DNA of 64,000 bases from Bacillota bacterium (GCA_023443625.1 JAEZTQ010000028.1:1-64000), one strand, 5' to 3'. Positions 26,811 to 37,736 are shown, counted from the stretch's first letter. A program made the numbers and translations. Notes: a model not told the origin generated them from the letters alone.

Positions 26811-27617
26811 ATGAGCAAAATTAATGTAGCTATTGTTGATGACAATGAAAGGATGGTAAATCTACTCGAGGATATTTTGAAAGAAGATGCGGATATCGAA
26901 GTAGTTGGTAAATCAGAAAATGGTATTGACGCTTTAGATATGATTAAAGAGAAAAAGCCAGATGTAGTTTTATTAGATCTAATTATGCCGAAGCTTGATG
27001 GTCTTGGTGTTATGGAGAAGGTTCGTAGAGATTCTGAATTCAAGAAAAATCCTTCATTTATTGTTATTACAGCCATTGGACAAGAAGGGGTTACCGAAAA
27101 TGCATTTGAGCTGGGAGCTAATTATTACATAATGAAACCCTTTGATAATAATGTGATATTATCAAGAATTAAACAAATAAAAGGGGATTATCACAGTAAA
27201 CTTATTGATAATCATAGCAGTAAGGTTAGCACCTTTGAGAATAAGAGTGCATATATTGAAAGAAATTTAGAATCCGATGTAACTAACATCATTCATGAAA
27301 TTGGTGTACCGGCACACATTAAAGGATATCAGTACTTACGCGATGCGATTATGATGTCAGTTAATGATGCGGAGATGTTAAATTCTATAACCAAATTATT
27401 ATATCCATCCATTGCAAAACGTCATAAAACTACACCCAGTAGAGTAGAAAGAGCTATTCGTCATGCAATTGAAGTTGCCTGGAGTAGAGGTAAGATGGAT
27501 ACCATAGATGAATTATTTGGTTATACAGTGAGTAATGGTAAAGGCAAGCCTACAAATTCAGAATTTGTTGCTTTGATAGCTGATAAAATTAGACTGGAAT
27601 ATAAGTTAAGAGCATAG
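26811..27617 (+). CDS. spo0A: sporulation master regulator Spo0A
   Basis: 268 residues from ATG 26811 after GGAGGTTGG; an in-frame ATG at 26784 has no site. The receiver domain has D10/D11, phosphorylated D56 in LLDLIMP and K in MKPFD. The C-terminal effector domain holds the family's DNA-contact helix, with [20 protein letters not shown] near-identical to the clostridial consensus. Phosphorylated Spo0A turns on sporulation and represses growth-phase genes. Normal length and intact residues. Confidence 0.98.
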   Translation: MSKINVAIVDDNERMVNLLEDILKEDADIEVVGKSENGIDALDMIKEKKPDVVLLDLIMPKLDGLGVMEKVRRDSEFKKNPSFIVITAIGQEGVTENAFELGANYYIMKPFDNNVILSRIKQIKGDYHSKLIDNHSSKVSTFENKSAYIERNLESDVTNIIHEIGVPAHIKGYQYLRDAIMMSVNDAEMLNSITKLLYPSIAKRHKTTPSRVERAIRHAIEVAWSRGKMDTIDELFGYTVSNGKGKPTNSEFVALIADKIRLEYKLRA

Positions 27618-27629
27618 AATATAATTGAT

Positions 27630-27670
27630 AAGGACATGCCGTATATAACTTTTATAAACGGCATGTCCTT
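27630..27670 (+). terminator. terminator after spo0A
   Basis: AAGGACATGCCGT (27630-27642) pairs with ACGGCATGTCCTT (27658-27670), 13 bp, with T at the end. Confidence 0.85.
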
Positions 27671-27680
27671 TCTAATGCTG

Positions 27681-27717
27681 TAGGAAAATGTGCGAAGTGT
27701 CAGCAAGCTGACGCCTT
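27681..27717. repeat. short copy of the dispersed GTCAGC/AGCTGAC repeat
   Basis: The stretch starts TAGGAAAATGTGCGAAG and holds the hairpin GTCAGCAAGCTGAC (27699-27712) followed by GCCTTTTT. It matches the tail of the larger repeats at 33.6 and 51.5 kb and could act as a second terminator. Confidence 0.7.
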
Positions 27718-27891
27718 TTTGTAGATAGACATGTATAAATTTTGAAGATTTGAGAACAATTAGTTCAGGGTATGTATCCATTCTCTGGAAGCCCTGCAAT
27801 ATAGCAGGTTTCAAAAGTGCACAAAAATGATAGTCTTTTAAAATGAATTATAAACATTATCATAATATTATAGAAATAAAGAATAAATCTC

Positions 27892-27920
27892 TTGATATTT
27901 TATCTTAAATTAGGTAAAAT
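27892..27920 (+). promoter_or_regulatory. promoter of gap
   Basis: TTGATA (27892-27897) and TAAAAT (27915-27920) are 17 bp apart, giving a leader of about 90 nt before the gap start. Confidence 0.6.
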
Positions 27921-28016
27921 AAATCTGCATTGAGAAATTTTTGTCAATGCATTAATTTAATTAATTGCTGTCTACGGACGGTAAATTATAAATTTATAAT
28001 TAGGAGGAATATTATA

Positions 28017-29030
28017 ATGGCAGTAAAAGTAGCAATTAATGGTTTTGGACGTATCGGCCGTCTTGCTTTCAGACAGATGTTCGGTGCAGAAGGTTATGAA
28101 GTTGTAGCAATTAACGATTTAACAGACGCAAAGATGTTAGCTCACTTATTAAAATACGATTCCGCACAAGGAAGATATGCTAAAGCTGATACAGTGGTTG
28201 CAAAAGATAGCTCAATTGTGGTTGATGGCAAAGAGATTCAAATCTATGCTCAGAAAAATCCCGCTGATTTACCTTGGGGTGAGCTCGGTGTAGATGTAGT
28301 TCTTGAGTGTACCGGATTCTTCACATCCAAAGCAAAGGCTCAAGCTCATATAGATGCAGGTGCTAAGAAGGTTGTTATTTCCGCTCCAGCTGGTGATGAT
28401 CTTCCTACTGTTGTATTCAGTGTTAATGAGAATACATTAAAGGCATCTGATACTATTATTTCAGCGGCATCTTGTACTACTAACTGTTTAGCTCCTATGG
28501 CTGACACATTAAATAAATTAGCTCCAATTGAAAGAGGATTTATGACAACTATCCATGCTTATACTGGTGATCAGATGACTCTTGATGGACCTCACTCCAA
28601 AGGTGACTTAAGAAGAGCTCGTGCTGCAGCTGTAAATATCGTTCCTAACTCCACAGGTGCTGCTAAGGCAATTGGTCTTGTTATCCCTGAGTTAAGCGGT
28701 AAATTAGACGGTGCTGCACAGAGAGTTCCTGTTCCTACAGGTTCTATAACAGAGTTAGTTGCTGTAGTTAACGGTAAAGTTTCTAAAGCTGATATCAACG
28801 CAGCAATGAAAGCAGCAGCTAGTGCATCCTATGGTTACACTGAAGATGAGATCGTATCTTCTGACGTAATTGGTATCACATATGGTTCTTTATTCGATGG
28901 TACACAGACTAAGGTTACTGATTTAGGCGAAGGTAAGACTCTCGTTAAGGTTGTTTCCTGGTATGATAATGAGAATTCATACACAAGCCAGATGGTTAGA
29001 ACAATCAAATACTTTGCTGAATTAGCATAA
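28017..29030 (+). CDS. gap: glyceraldehyde-3-phosphate dehydrogenase, type I
   Basis: 337 residues from ATG 28017 after TAGGAGGAA; the in-frame upstream ATG at 27930 is not supported. Rossmann NAD+ site [12 protein letters not shown], catalytic C153 in SCTTNC, and the substrate loop with [11 protein letters not shown]. It oxidises glyceraldehyde-3-phosphate to 1,3-bisphosphoglycerate in glycolysis. First of a glycolytic gene cluster, with its own terminator, so separately tunable. Confidence 0.98.
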   Translation: MAVKVAINGFGRIGRLAFRQMFGAEGYEVVAINDLTDAKMLAHLLKYDSAQGRYAKADTVVAKDSSIVVDGKEIQIYAQKNPADLPWGELGVDVVLECTGFFTSKAKAQAHIDAGAKKVVISAPAGDDLPTVVFSVNENTLKASDTIISAASCTTNCLAPMADTLNKLAPIERGFMTTIHAYTGDQMTLDGPHSKGDLRRARAAAVNIVPNSTGAAKAIGLVIPELSGKLDGAAQRVPVPTGSITELVAVVNGKVSKADINAAMKAAASASYGYTEDEIVSSDVIGITYGSLFDGTQTKVTDLGEGKTLVKVVSWYDNENSYTSQMVRTIKYFAELA

Positions 29031-29093
29031 TTTTAGTTCATGACAAGTGAATTAGCTTACTAATTTAAGAGTATGCTTATTTGATCCATCATG

Positions 29094-29124
29094 GGTCCGG
29101 TCTTTCAGGACCGGGCCTTTTTTT
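29094..29124 (+). terminator. terminator after gap
   Basis: GGTCCGGTC (from 29094) pairs with GGACCGGGCC (to 29117, one G-T), followed by seven T. Confidence 0.85.
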
Positions 29125-29126
29125 AA

Positions 29127-29152
29127 TCAATAGGAAAAGTGTGTCCTATTGA
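29127..29152. repeat. AATAGG/CCTATT hairpin, repeat-family module
   Basis: TCAATAGGA (29127-29135) and TCCTATTGA (29144-29152) form a perfect 9-bp stem. The same module heads the composite repeat at 51,449. Confidence 0.7.
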
Positions 29153-29235
29153 ATGAAAAGCCCTCTAGAAATTTATATTCGATGCTTTAAATAATTGATA
29201 TAGTAACTGCCCATAATGGCAGATTGGAGGTTCTT

Positions 29236-30429
29236 ATGTTAAATAAAAAATCTGTTGATGATATTGATGTAAAAGGGAAAAGAGTTTTAGTTAGATGTGA
29301 TTTCAATGTTCCTCTTCAAGAAGGAAAGATTACAGATGAGAATCGTCTTGTTCAGGCTCTTCCTACTATCCAAAAATTACTCAAAGATGGTGGTAAGGTT
29401 ATTCTTTGCTCCCATTTAGGTAAGCCAAAGGGTGAACCTAAGCCTGAATTATCTTTAGCACCAGTTGCTGAAAGATTAGCTGTATTATTAGGACAAGAAG
29501 TTAAATTTGCAAAAGATGATAATGTAGTTGGAGATAATGCAAAAGCTGCAGTTTCTGCAATGAAAGAAGGCGAAGTGGTTCTTCTTGAGAATACTCGTTA
29601 TAGAGCAGAAGAGACCAAGAATGGGGAAGCATTTAGCAAGGATTTAGCTTCACTTTGTGATGTATTTGTTAATGATGCTTTTGGTACTGCTCACAGAGCA
29701 CACTGCTCCAACGTAGGTATTACACAATTTGTTGACACTGCTGTTGTTGGTTACTTAATGCAGAAGGAGATCGAGTTCCTAGGTAATGCAGTAAATAATC
29801 CTCAGAGACCTTTTGTTGCTATCCTTGGTGGATCTAAGGTTTCCAGCAAGATTTCCGTAATAGAGAATCTTCTTGATAAGGTAGATACTTTAATTATCGG
29901 TGGAGGTATGGCTTATACCTTTATGAAATCTCTTGGAGAAGAAGTTGGTAAGTCTTTATTAGAGGCTGATTATATTGACTATGCTAAGAAAATGATGGAA
30001 AAAGCAGAGAAAAATGGCGTTAGACTGCTAATTCCTATTGATACAGTAGTTGCTAAAGACTTTAGTAATGATGTTCCATATAAGACCGTTGGTCGTGGAG
30101 AAATTGAAGCTGATTATGAAGGTCTTGATATCGGCGAGAAGACATGTGAACTCTATACAGATGCTATTAAAGATGCGAAGACCGTAGTATGGAATGGACC
30201 AATGGGTGTATTTGAATTATCAAATTTTTCCGCTGGTACAATCGCAGTAGCAAAGGCATTATCTGAGATTGATGCAACTACTATTATTGGTGGTGGAGAT
30301 TCAGCTGCAGCTGTAAATATTCTTGGTTTTGGTGATAAGATGTCTCACATATCTACCGGTGGTGGTGCTTCCCTTGAATTCTTAGAGGGTAAGGAACTCC
30401 CTGGTGTAGCTGCTGCTAATAACAAATAA
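29236..30429 (+). CDS. pgk: phosphoglycerate kinase
   Basis: 397 residues from ATG 29236, five bases after TTGGAGG. It opens with the N-domain substrate motif [12 protein letters not shown] and has [12 protein letters not shown], the nucleotide-side GGGMAYTF and the C-terminal GGGDSAAAV / [13 protein letters not shown]. It transfers phosphate from 1,3-bisphosphoglycerate to ADP. Lies between gap and tpiA. Confidence 0.98.
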   Translation: MLNKKSVDDIDVKGKRVLVRCDFNVPLQEGKITDENRLVQALPTIQKLLKDGGKVILCSHLGKPKGEPKPELSLAPVAERLAVLLGQEVKFAKDDNVVGDNAKAAVSAMKEGEVVLLENTRYRAEETKNGEAFSKDLASLCDVFVNDAFGTAHRAHCSNVGITQFVDTAVVGYLMQKEIEFLGNAVNNPQRPFVAILGGSKVSSKISVIENLLDKVDTLIIGGGMAYTFMKSLGEEVGKSLLEADYIDYAKKMMEKAEKNGVRLLIPIDTVVAKDFSNDVPYKTVGRGEIEADYEGLDIGEKTCELYTDAIKDAKTVVWNGPMGVFELSNFSAGTIAVAKALSEIDATTIIGGGDSAAAVNILGFGDKMSHISTGGGASLEFLEGKELPGVAAANNK

Positions 30430-30572
30430 TTTCATAATAAATATTAACTATTGTAGCAAGCTTTTCTAATGATTTTTTGGTGTGTTAAAGCAATACTATG
30501 AAAGTGAAGGTATTGTAAATCAATAAGGATACAGGAAAATCATGCTATAATATGGTAAACAGGAGGAAGATT

Positions 30573-31319
30573 ATGCGTAAGAAAATTATAGCTGGTAACT
30601 GGAAGATGAATAAGACACCTGCTGAGGCAGTTGCTTTAATTAATGAGTTAAAGCCCTTGGTAGCTACTGATGAGGCTGACGTAGTATTTTGCGTACCTAC
30701 TGTATCTTTAACAACTGCACTTGAGGCAGCAAAAGGTACAAATATTGAAATAGGTGCCCAGAATATGTACTATGAAGAAAGCGGTGCTTACACAGGAGAA
30801 ATTGCTCCCAATATGTTAACAAGCATTGGCATCAAATATGTAATCATCGGACATTCTGAAAGAAGAGAATATTTTGCAGAGACTGATGAAACTGTTAATA
30901 AGAAAGTTCTTAAGGCATTTGAACATGGCATTACACCAATCGTATGTTGTGGTGAAACTTTAACACAGAGAGAACAGGGTGTAACCATTGACTTTATCCG
31001 TCAACAGATTAAAATTGCTTTCTTAAATGTAACTCCTGATCAGGCAAAGTCAGCAGTAATTGCTTATGAGCCTATTTGGGCTATTGGTACAGGTAAGGTT
31101 GCTACAACAGAGCAGGCTGAAGAAGTGTGCAAAGCAATCCGTGAGTGCATTGCCGAAATCTATGATGATGCAACTGCAGCTGCTATCCGTATCCAATACG
31201 GCGGTAGTGTAACAGCAGCAAGTGCAGCAGATTTATTCTCCCAGGCAAATATTGATGGTGGTCTAGTTGGAGGCGCAAGCTTAAAAGCTGATTTTGGTAA
31301 GATTGTAAATTATAAGTAA
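30573..31319 (+). CDS. tpiA: triose-phosphate isomerase
   Basis: 248 residues from ATG 30573 after AGGAGGA. Catalytic elements: N-K of GNWKMNKT, the electrophilic His in IIGHSERR and the Glu in [12 protein letters not shown], plus the phosphate-gripping YGGSV and GGLVGGASL. It interconverts dihydroxyacetone phosphate and glyceraldehyde-3-phosphate. The gap of about 140 bp after pgk shows no terminator, so co-transcription is likely. Confidence 0.98.
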   Translation: MRKKIIAGNWKMNKTPAEAVALINELKPLVATDEADVVFCVPTVSLTTALEAAKGTNIEIGAQNMYYEESGAYTGEIAPNMLTSIGIKYVIIGHSERREYFAETDETVNKKVLKAFEHGITPIVCCGETLTQREQGVTIDFIRQQIKIAFLNVTPDQAKSAVIAYEPIWAIGTGKVATTEQAEEVCKAIRECIAEIYDDATAAAIRIQYGGSVTAASAADLFSQANIDGGLVGGASLKADFGKIVNYK

Positions 31320-31328
31320 GATTAAATT

Positions 31329-31390
31329 ATAGTTTCATTCTGGTAAAAATATTCGATTAAGTCGAATTATTAGCCAGGATGAAACTATCT
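31329..31390 (+). terminator. branched hairpin after tpiA
   Basis: An outer stem AGTTTCAT...ATGAAACT (extended by CTGG/CCAG) encloses an inner hairpin ATTCGA/TCGAAT. The T run is weak (TCTTAAT), so it may be a processing or attenuation structure rather than a strong terminator. Confidence 0.5.
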
Positions 31391-31420
31391 TAATCCTAGG
31401 CTAAAATATATTACTATATA

Positions 31421-31554
31421 GACGCACCGAGGGAAGCCAGTGTGCATCCGCCGGAGACACCCTAACCTTGATAGTTAAGTTAAAAGTCTTGGATAGGTGA
31501 ATTTTGAGTATTTACTTTACCTCAAATATGGTGCATAATCTTATTTGAGGTTTT
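31421..31554. other. non-coding leader region before gpmI with dispersed motif and hairpin
   Basis: Contains a motif (GTGTGCATCCGCCGGAG, from about 31,440) that recurs in degenerate form near 1,294, and a terminator-like stem ACCTCAAAT (31519-31527) / ATTTGAGGT (31543-31551) followed by TTT. It could be a short RNA or an attenuated leader of gpmI. No ORF seen. Confidence 0.4.
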
Positions 31555-31667
31555 GCCAAAGAGCAGGCTTAGTTTAAAAACCTATTAATATAGAGAACAG
31601 GCATGTATTACTAGTATGTTTGAAAGGAATTTGTTTAAAAGAGTTCCTTAGGAAAAGGAGTATGATT

Positions 31668-33212
31668 ATGAGTTCTAAAAAACCTACAGTTTTAATGATA
31701 TTAGATGGATATGGTCTCAATGACAAAAAAGAAGCCAATGCCATAGCAGAAGCTAAAACCCCTGTTATGGACAAAATTATGGCGGAGTATCCTTTTGTAA
31801 AGGGCTATGCAAGTGGAATGGCGGTTGGTCTTCCTGAGGGACAGATGGGTAATTCTGAAGTAGGTCATATCAATATGGGCGCAGGGCGTATTGTATATCA
31901 GGAATTGACCAGAATTACCAAGGAAATAGAAGATGGTATATTCTATCAGAATGCAGCTTTTTTAGCTGCCATTGATAACTGCAAGAGAAATGGTTCAGCT
32001 CTTCATTTATTTGGTTTACTTTCTGATGGTGGAGTTCATAGCCACAATACTCATCTTTATGCATTACTTGAACTTGCCAAAAAGCAAGGTTTAAGCAATG
32101 TATATGTACATGCTTTTCTAGATGGCCGAGATACAGCTCCTACATCAGGAAAGGGCTTTGTTGAAGAACTTTGGGAAAAAATGCAGATACTGGGTGTTGG
32201 TAAGATCGCTTCTGTAATGGGTCGTTATTATGTAATGGACCGTGATAATCGCTGGGATCGTGTAGAGAAAGCATATCGTGCTATGGTTTATGGAGAAGGT
32301 GAAACAGCAGAAAGTGGTGTTCTCGCTGTCCAAAATTCCTATGAAGCAGAAAAATATGATGAATTTGTATTACCTACAGTAGTAATGGAAGAGGGCAAGC
32401 CTGTAGCAACCATTAAAGATAAAGATTCTGTAATCTTCTTCAACTTTAGACCGGATAGAGCAAGAGAAATTACAAGAGTTTTCTGTGATGATGAATTTAC
32501 AGGTTTTGAACGGGAGAAGAGACTCAATTTAACTTATGTATGCTTCTCTGAGTATGATATTACCATTCCTAATAAATTAGTGGCATTCCATAAGGTATCC
32601 ATTGAAAATACCTTTGGACAGTTTTTAGCAAAGAATAAAAAAACACAATTACGTATGGCTGAGACTGAGAAATATGCTCATGTTACTTTCTTCTTTAATG
32701 CTGGTATTGAGGTGCCCAACGAAGGAGAAGACCGTATCCTAATTAACTCTCCCAAGGTAGCAACCTATGATCTTCAACCAGAGATGAGTGCATTTTTGGT
32801 AGCTGATAAATTGGTAGAAGCCATTAAGTCTCAGAAATATGATGTAATCATTGTAAACTTTGCTAATCCGGATATGGTAGGACATACTGGAATTGAAGCT
32901 GCTGCAATTAAAGCGATTGAGGCTGTTGACAAATGTGTTGGTATGGCAGTGGATGCATTACTTGAAGTAGACGGGCAGATGTTTATCTGCGCTGACCATG
33001 GCAATGCAGAGCAGTTAGTAGATTATACAACAAATGAGCCCTTTACAGCGCATACGATTAATCCAGTTCCTTTTATCTTAGTAAATTATGATAAGGATTA
33101 TACTTTAGCTGAAGGTGGTCGTCTTGCGGATATCATTCCTACTATGATAGATATGATGCATATGACAAAGCCTGATGAAATGACAGGGAAATCCCTTTTG
33201 ATCAAAAAATAG
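31668..33212 (+). CDS. gpmI: 2,3-bisphosphoglycerate-independent phosphoglycerate mutase
   Basis: 514 residues; ATG 31668 sits seven bases after AAAAGGAG (ATG 31662 is too close). An alkaline-phosphatase-fold enzyme: metal site LMILDGYG, catalytic S63 in GQMGNSEVGH, DGRDTAP, and the second metal cluster NFANPDMVGHTG and CADHGNAEQ. It interconverts 3- and 2-phosphoglycerate using two Mn2+, completing the triose part of glycolysis in this cluster. Confidence 0.98.
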   Translation: MSSKKPTVLMILDGYGLNDKKEANAIAEAKTPVMDKIMAEYPFVKGYASGMAVGLPEGQMGNSEVGHINMGAGRIVYQELTRITKEIEDGIFYQNAAFLAAIDNCKRNGSALHLFGLLSDGGVHSHNTHLYALLELAKKQGLSNVYVHAFLDGRDTAPTSGKGFVEELWEKMQILGVGKIASVMGRYYVMDRDNRWDRVEKAYRAMVYGEGETAESGVLAVQNSYEAEKYDEFVLPTVVMEEGKPVATIKDKDSVIFFNFRPDRAREITRVFCDDEFTGFEREKRLNLTYVCFSEYDITIPNKLVAFHKVSIENTFGQFLAKNKKTQLRMAETEKYAHVTFFFNAGIEVPNEGEDRILINSPKVATYDLQPEMSAFLVADKLVEAIKSQKYDVIIVNFANPDMVGHTGIEAAAIKAIEAVDKCVGMAVDALLEVDGQMFICADHGNAEQLVDYTTNEPFTAHTINPVPFILVNYDKDYTLAEGGRLADIIPTMIDMMHMTKPDEMTGKSLLIKK

Positions 33213-33269
33213 GTTGTATTTATTTAAATAGTATGATATTATTAAGTTTAGTTTTTAGGAGGTGTAGCC

Positions 33270-33512
33270 ATGGATATTTTAAAGTTAGCCATTCAGATTG
33301 TATATGTTTTAGTTTGTATAGCATTAACGTTTATTGTATTAAGACAAGAAGGTAAAGTTGGAGGCTTATCAGGAGCACTTTCAGGGTCAAGTGAAACATA
33401 CTGGGCTAAGAATAAAGGCCGCTCTGCTGAAGGGAATTTAGACAAAGCAACAAAGATTTTAGCTGCTGCTTTTTTAATACTTTCTGTAGTACTTAATTTA
33501 AAAATTTGGTAA
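33270..33512 (+). CDS. secG: protein translocase subunit SecG
   Basis: 80 residues, ATG after AGGAGGTG. Two membrane helices (about 4-23 and 57-77) flank the SecG loop with GGLSGALSGSSETYWAKNKGR. It assists SecYE/SecA protein export. It sits between gpmI and rnr, the usual Firmicutes order, and has a very strong terminator after it. Confidence 0.95.
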   Translation: MDILKLAIQIVYVLVCIALTFIVLRQEGKVGGLSGALSGSSETYWAKNKGRSAEGNLDKATKILAAAFLILSVVLNLKIW

Positions 33513-33529
33513 TTAATGATTAATTTTAT

Positions 33530-33596
33530 GAGACTGATACAAGACATTTCTTTCTTGCTTTACATGAGATAAATGTTTTGTATCAGTCTCTTTTTT
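33530..33596 (+). terminator. strong terminator after secG
   Basis: A 20-bp stem with one mismatch (33530-33549 with 33571-33590, GAGACTGATACAA/TTGTATCAGTCTC) is followed by six T. Confidence 0.9.
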
Positions 33597-33597
33597 A

Positions 33598-33790
33598 TTT
33601 CATAGGAAAATTCTCGTTACTTTATAGTGTTAAATTATGACCCTATGAAAAAAAAAATCACTGCGTGAAGCATGCGCACCTCGCAGCAAGGAAGTATATT
33701 GCTTCGCAATCCCCTCGGGCGCGAAGTGTCAGCAAGCTGACACTTTCTTGTGTTGTAGGAAATTGCGCCAAGTGTCAGCTAGCTGACAAT
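33598..33790. repeat. composite dispersed repeat, copy A
   Basis: It begins with an inverted TTTCATAGG/CCTATGAAA pair (33598-33606, 33642-33650). It continues at about 33,674-33,748 with a block very similar to 51,497-51,574 (CTCGCxGCAAGGAAGTATA, TTGCTTCGCAATCC, CTCGGG). It ends in TGTCAGCAAGCTGACA (33727-33742) and a second hairpin TGTCAGCTAGCTGACA (33773-33788). No ORF; a non-autonomous mobile or REP-like element is likely. Confidence 0.75.
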
Positions 33791-33893
33791 TTGTATTCCC
33801 GTGTGTTTTAAAAGTAAGAAATATATGGTATACTAATAGTAGAAGTTGCTGGACTATTTTTGTTGCTTGTTAATATCACATTTAGGAGCTTAT

Positions 33894-36029
33894 ATGAAAG
33901 AGAAGGAATTATTAGAAGAAAAAAAAGCTATGCTGGAGGATTTGTTTGCCAGTAAAGAATATAAACCAATGCGTTTTAAGGAACTGGTGGGATTATTACA
34001 GGTTCCAAGATCTTCAAAGCATGAGTTAAAGGCAGTATTGGATCAGCTCATATCAAAAGGAACGATTATGATTGATCCTCAGGGACGTTATAAAAAGCCG
34101 GGTGATGATGTAAAAGTAGGTATATTCTCAGGGACTCAAAGAGGTTTTGGCTTTGTTGTTTTAGAAGGAGAGGAGCAGGATATTTTCATTCCCGGAGATG
34201 CTACAAAAGGAGCGCTTCATGGGGATAAGGTAGCAATCACAATTACAGATGAACAGACGGGTAAGAGAAGAGAAGGAAGAGTATTAACCATTCTGGAGCG
34301 TGGTAATACTGAGATTGTAGGAACCTTTGAAAAGAGTAAGAATTTTGGATTTGTAGTGCCTGATAACCAGAAATTTGCCAAAGATATCTTTATTCCTAAG
34401 GAATTTACCCAAGGTGCTGTTAGTGGACATAAAGTGGTAGTTAATATAACGAGCTATGGAGACACAACCCATAGCCCTGAGGGTAAGGTTGTGGAAATAC
34501 TTGGTCATGTTAATGATCCTGGAGTTGACATTATGTCTGTAATAAGGGCTTATGACCTGCCTGTGACATTTCCCGATGGAGTTATTCGCTCTTTAGATAA
34601 AGTACCCGAGGAGATAGATGAGAAAGAAATAGTTAACAGGCTAGATATCAGGGGTCTTCAAACAGTGACCATAGATGGAGAAGATGCGAAGGATTTAGAC
34701 GATGCCATCAGCATTACGAAAGAAGGGGATATCTATCATCTTGGAGTACACATTGCCGACGTTACTCATTATGTTAAAGAAGATGAACCTCTTGATAAGG
34801 AAGCTTTAAAGAGGGGAACCAGTGTCTATCTAGTCGACCGTGTTATCCCCATGTTACCTCATAAGCTTTCCAACGGAATATGTTCTCTCAATCCCGGAGT
34901 GGATCGTCTTGCTTTAAGCTGTTTTATGGACATTGACCAAAAAGGTAGCGTAATTGGTCATAGGATAGCAGAGACAGTAATTAGATCTGACCGTCGAATG
35001 ACCTATACCAATGTAGCTAAGATAGTTGAAGATAATGATGAAGAGGTAAAGAAGGAATACGAGGATCTAGTACCCATGTTTTTACTGATGCAGGAATTGG
35101 CGGATGTATTGAAGATAAGAAGACATAAACGTGGATCTATTAATTTTGACTTTCCAGAAAGTAAAATTATTGTAGATAAGATAGGTAGACCTTTAGAAAT
35201 CAAGCCCTATGAGAGGAATAAAGCCACCAAGATTATTGAAGAATTTATGTTAATCGCTAATGAGACAGTGGCAGAAGACTTCTTCTGGCAGGAGAAACCC
35301 TTCATATATCGTACCCATGATAATCCAGATGATGAGAAGATTAAAAAGCTTGCTATCTTCATCAATAATTTTGGTTATAGCATTAAGATTGGCCAGGAAG
35401 AGATACATCCAAAGGAATTACAAAAGCTTTTAAATAAGGTAGAGGATACACCAGAGGAAGCCCTCATTAGCAGGCTGACCTTACGATCTATGAAACAAGC
35501 GAAATATACAGTAACAAATACAGGACATTTCGGCTTATCCGCTAAATATTATTGCCATTTTACTTCACCAATTAGGCGTTATCCGGACTTACAGATACAC
35601 CGTATTATAAAAGAAAATCTTCGGGGTAGGCTAGAGGAGAAGAGAATAAAGCATTATGAGAAGATTCTTTTTGAAGTGGCAAACCATTCTAGTAAAACTG
35701 AGCGCAGGGCTGATGAATCTGAGCGTGAAGTGGAAAAACTCAAAAAGGTAGAATATATGATGAAGCATATTGGTGAAACCTTTGAAGGAGTAATCTCAGG
35801 AATAACCTCCTGGGGTATGTATGTGGAACTGCCCAACACCGTCGAGGGAATGATTAGAGTCAGTGAGATGCAGGATGATTATTACATTTATGATGAAGAG
35901 CATTACCAGATGGTAGGGGAGCACACCAAAAAAATATATAAATTAGGACAGATGGTCAAAGTGGTGGTAGAGAATGCAGACAAACTCCTACGAACCATAG
36001 ATTTTGTCCTTGTGGAGGAAGAAGAATAA
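33894..36029 (+). CDS. rnr: ribonuclease R
   Basis: 711 residues from ATG 33894, five bases after TTTAGGAGC. Domains: N-terminal winged helix (about 5-65), two cold-shock domains (about 70-210), the RNB catalytic domain with [12 protein letters not shown] near 263-274, and a C-terminal S1 domain (about 620-705). A 3'-5' exoribonuclease that degrades structured RNA; in bacteria it works with SmpB/tmRNA to clear defective mRNAs. smpB starts immediately after its stop. Confidence 0.97.
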   Translation: MKEKELLEEKKAMLEDLFASKEYKPMRFKELVGLLQVPRSSKHELKAVLDQLISKGTIMIDPQGRYKKPGDDVKVGIFSGTQRGFGFVVLEGEEQDIFIPGDATKGALHGDKVAITITDEQTGKRREGRVLTILERGNTEIVGTFEKSKNFGFVVPDNQKFAKDIFIPKEFTQGAVSGHKVVVNITSYGDTTHSPEGKVVEILGHVNDPGVDIMSVIRAYDLPVTFPDGVIRSLDKVPEEIDEKEIVNRLDIRGLQTVTIDGEDAKDLDDAISITKEGDIYHLGVHIADVTHYVKEDEPLDKEALKRGTSVYLVDRVIPMLPHKLSNGICSLNPGVDRLALSCFMDIDQKGSVIGHRIAETVIRSDRRMTYTNVAKIVEDNDEEVKKEYEDLVPMFLLMQELADVLKIRRHKRGSINFDFPESKIIVDKIGRPLEIKPYERNKATKIIEEFMLIANETVAEDFFWQEKPFIYRTHDNPDDEKIKKLAIFINNFGYSIKIGQEEIHPKELQKLLNKVEDTPEEALISRLTLRSMKQAKYTVTNTGHFGLSAKYYCHFTSPIRRYPDLQIHRIIKENLRGRLEEKRIKHYEKILFEVANHSSKTERRADESEREVEKLKKVEYMMKHIGETFEGVISGITSWGMYVELPNTVEGMIRVSEMQDDYYIYDEEHYQMVGEHTKKIYKLGQMVKVVVENADKLLRTIDFVLVEEEE

Positions 36030-36030
36030 A

Positions 36031-36495
36031 GTGGGGGAAAATACGAAGTTAATAGCGAATAATAAGAAGGCGTACTTTGATTATTTTATAGAAGAGAAGT
36101 ATGAGGCGGGCATCGCATTACATGGTACAGAGGTAAAATCCCTGCGAATGGGAAAATGTAGCGTCAAAGAATCCTTTCTAAGAATAGAGAAGGGTGAAGT
36201 ATTTATCTATGGTATGCATATCAGCCCTTATGAGAAAGGGAATATCTTTAACAAAGACCCCTTGAGGGTAAGAAAATTGCTGCTGCATAAATTTGAGATT
36301 AATAAAATAGCAGGAAAGTTGGCAGTTAAGGGCTTTACTCTTGTGCCTCTCTCTGTTTATTTTAAGGGCAGTCTTGTGAAGGTGGAGATAGGCCTAGCAC
36401 GAGGTAAGAAGCTTTATGATAAACGTGAGGATATAGCAAAGAAGGATATGAGACGAGAGGCGGAGAAGGATTTTAAAGTAAAGAATTTGTACTAA
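36031..36495 (+). CDS. smpB: SsrA-binding protein SmpB
   Basis: 154 residues from GTG 36031, one base after the rnr stop; an upstream in-frame TTG at 36004 lies inside rnr. Family motifs [41 protein letters not shown] and a basic C-terminal tail. SmpB delivers tmRNA to stalled ribosomes; the tail senses the empty mRNA channel. Its partner ssrA lies 4 kb downstream. Confidence 0.97.
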   Translation: MGENTKLIANNKKAYFDYFIEEKYEAGIALHGTEVKSLRMGKCSVKESFLRIEKGEVFIYGMHISPYEKGNIFNKDPLRVRKLLLHKFEINKIAGKLAVKGFTLVPLSVYFKGSLVKVEIGLARGKKLYDKREDIAKKDMRREAEKDFKVKNLY

Positions 36496-36704
36496 AGAAT
36501 ATATACTGGGTTTATACTTCTGCCCTAGCATTTGATAAGAGATATAGTATATGATAAATATTATATACTTAGAAGGGAACTATCTAAGTAAAAGGATGAA
36601 CCCTCCCCTTGCTTAAGTAGGATTTATATTTACTATGTGTATTGTACAAAGGTTTAAGAATAGGAAACATCTATATTAATCGACCTAAGAGAGGAGATAC
36701 TCAA

Positions 36705-37676
36705 ATGATTAAAATGGCTATCATAGGTCCTGGTTCCATAGCAGAGAAGATGGCAAATACCATTGCAGGCTTGGAGGAGGTTGAGGCTTATGCTGTCGCT
36801 TCCAGGGATTTGGAAAAGGCAAAGGCATTTGCAGACAAATTTGGATTTCAAAAAGCCTATGGTTCTTATAAGGAGATGTTGGAGGATAAGGAGGTAGAGC
36901 TGGTTTATGTTGCTACGCCCCACTCCCATCACTATCAACACGCCAAGCTATGCTTGGAACATAATAAACATGTTTTAGTTGAGAAGGCTTTTACTGTCAA
37001 TGGGAAGCAGGCTAAGGAATTAATTACCTTAGCAGAATCTAAGGGACTGTTGTTGTCAGAGGCAATCTGGACTAGATATATGCCTTCGAGAAAGATAATT
37101 GATGATATTATAGCAAGAGGGGAGATTGGTACTCCAACATCTCTTATGGCTAATCTGGGCTATAATAATTCCCATTTGGAACGGATGCAAAAACCAGAGC
37201 TAGCGGGTGGAGCTCTCCTTGATCTTGGTGTGTATTTACTGCATTTTGCAGGAATGGTATTCGGCAAGGAGGTAGATAAAATAGTATCCACTGCTACTAT
37301 GACGGATACGGGTGTAGACAGCAGGGATAGCATAACCTTGATATATAAGGATGGTAGGACAGCAGTAATGCATTGCAGTATGCTTGCTGTACTAGATCGC
37401 AGGGCAGTAGTATTTGGAACAGAAGGATATTTGGTAGTTCAAAATCTGAATAATCCAGAGAAAATCACAGTCTATAATAGTGAGCACCAGGAGGTAGCTG
37501 TCTATAATCCTCCTGAACAAATTACTGGTTTTGAATACCAGGTACTGGCATGTAAAGAAGCAATTGAACAGGGCAAAACAGAATGTGAAGCAATTCCTCA
37601 TAAAGAGATCCTACGAATCATGGAGATGATGGATGAGATGCGCACTCAGTGGGGATATGAGATACCAACTGTGTAA
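36705..37676 (+). CDS. Gfo/Idh/MocA family NAD(P)-dependent oxidoreductase
   Basis: 323 residues from ATG 36705 after GAGAGGAGA. N-terminal Rossmann fold (IIGPGSIAEKMA), the family's E-K motif as VEKAFTVN (about 92-99), then a C-terminal alpha/beta dimer domain. The family oxidises or reduces sugars and derived compounds such as dihydrodiols, inositols or 3-keto sugars; the substrate cannot be told. It stands alone with its own terminator. Confidence 0.9.
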   Translation: MIKMAIIGPGSIAEKMANTIAGLEEVEAYAVASRDLEKAKAFADKFGFQKAYGSYKEMLEDKEVELVYVATPHSHHYQHAKLCLEHNKHVLVEKAFTVNGKQAKELITLAESKGLLLSEAIWTRYMPSRKIIDDIIARGEIGTPTSLMANLGYNNSHLERMQKPELAGGALLDLGVYLLHFAGMVFGKEVDKIVSTATMTDTGVDSRDSITLIYKDGRTAVMHCSMLAVLDRRAVVFGTEGYLVVQNLNNPEKITVYNSEHQEVAVYNPPEQITGFEYQVLACKEAIEQGKTECEAIPHKEILRIMEMMDEMRTQWGYEIPTV

Positions 37677-37696
37677 CTTGGTTTTTAGATGAATAT

Positions 37697-37736
37697 GAGA
37701 AAGCTTGTAATCTTCATTTGGGTTACAAGCTTTCTC
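37697..37736. terminator. bidirectional terminator between convergent genes
   Basis: GAGAAAGCTTGTAA (37697-37710) pairs with TTACAAGCTTTCTC (37723-37736), 14 bp, with a T-rich tract on one side and A-rich on the other. It serves the oxidoreductase gene and the minus-strand gene that ends at 37,773. Confidence 0.8.

Noticed and set aside
27930..28016. N-terminal extension of GAPDH from an upstream ATG
   Set aside because: The extension is not GAPDH-like and overlaps the leader; ATG 28017 has a strong ribosome site and matches the family start.
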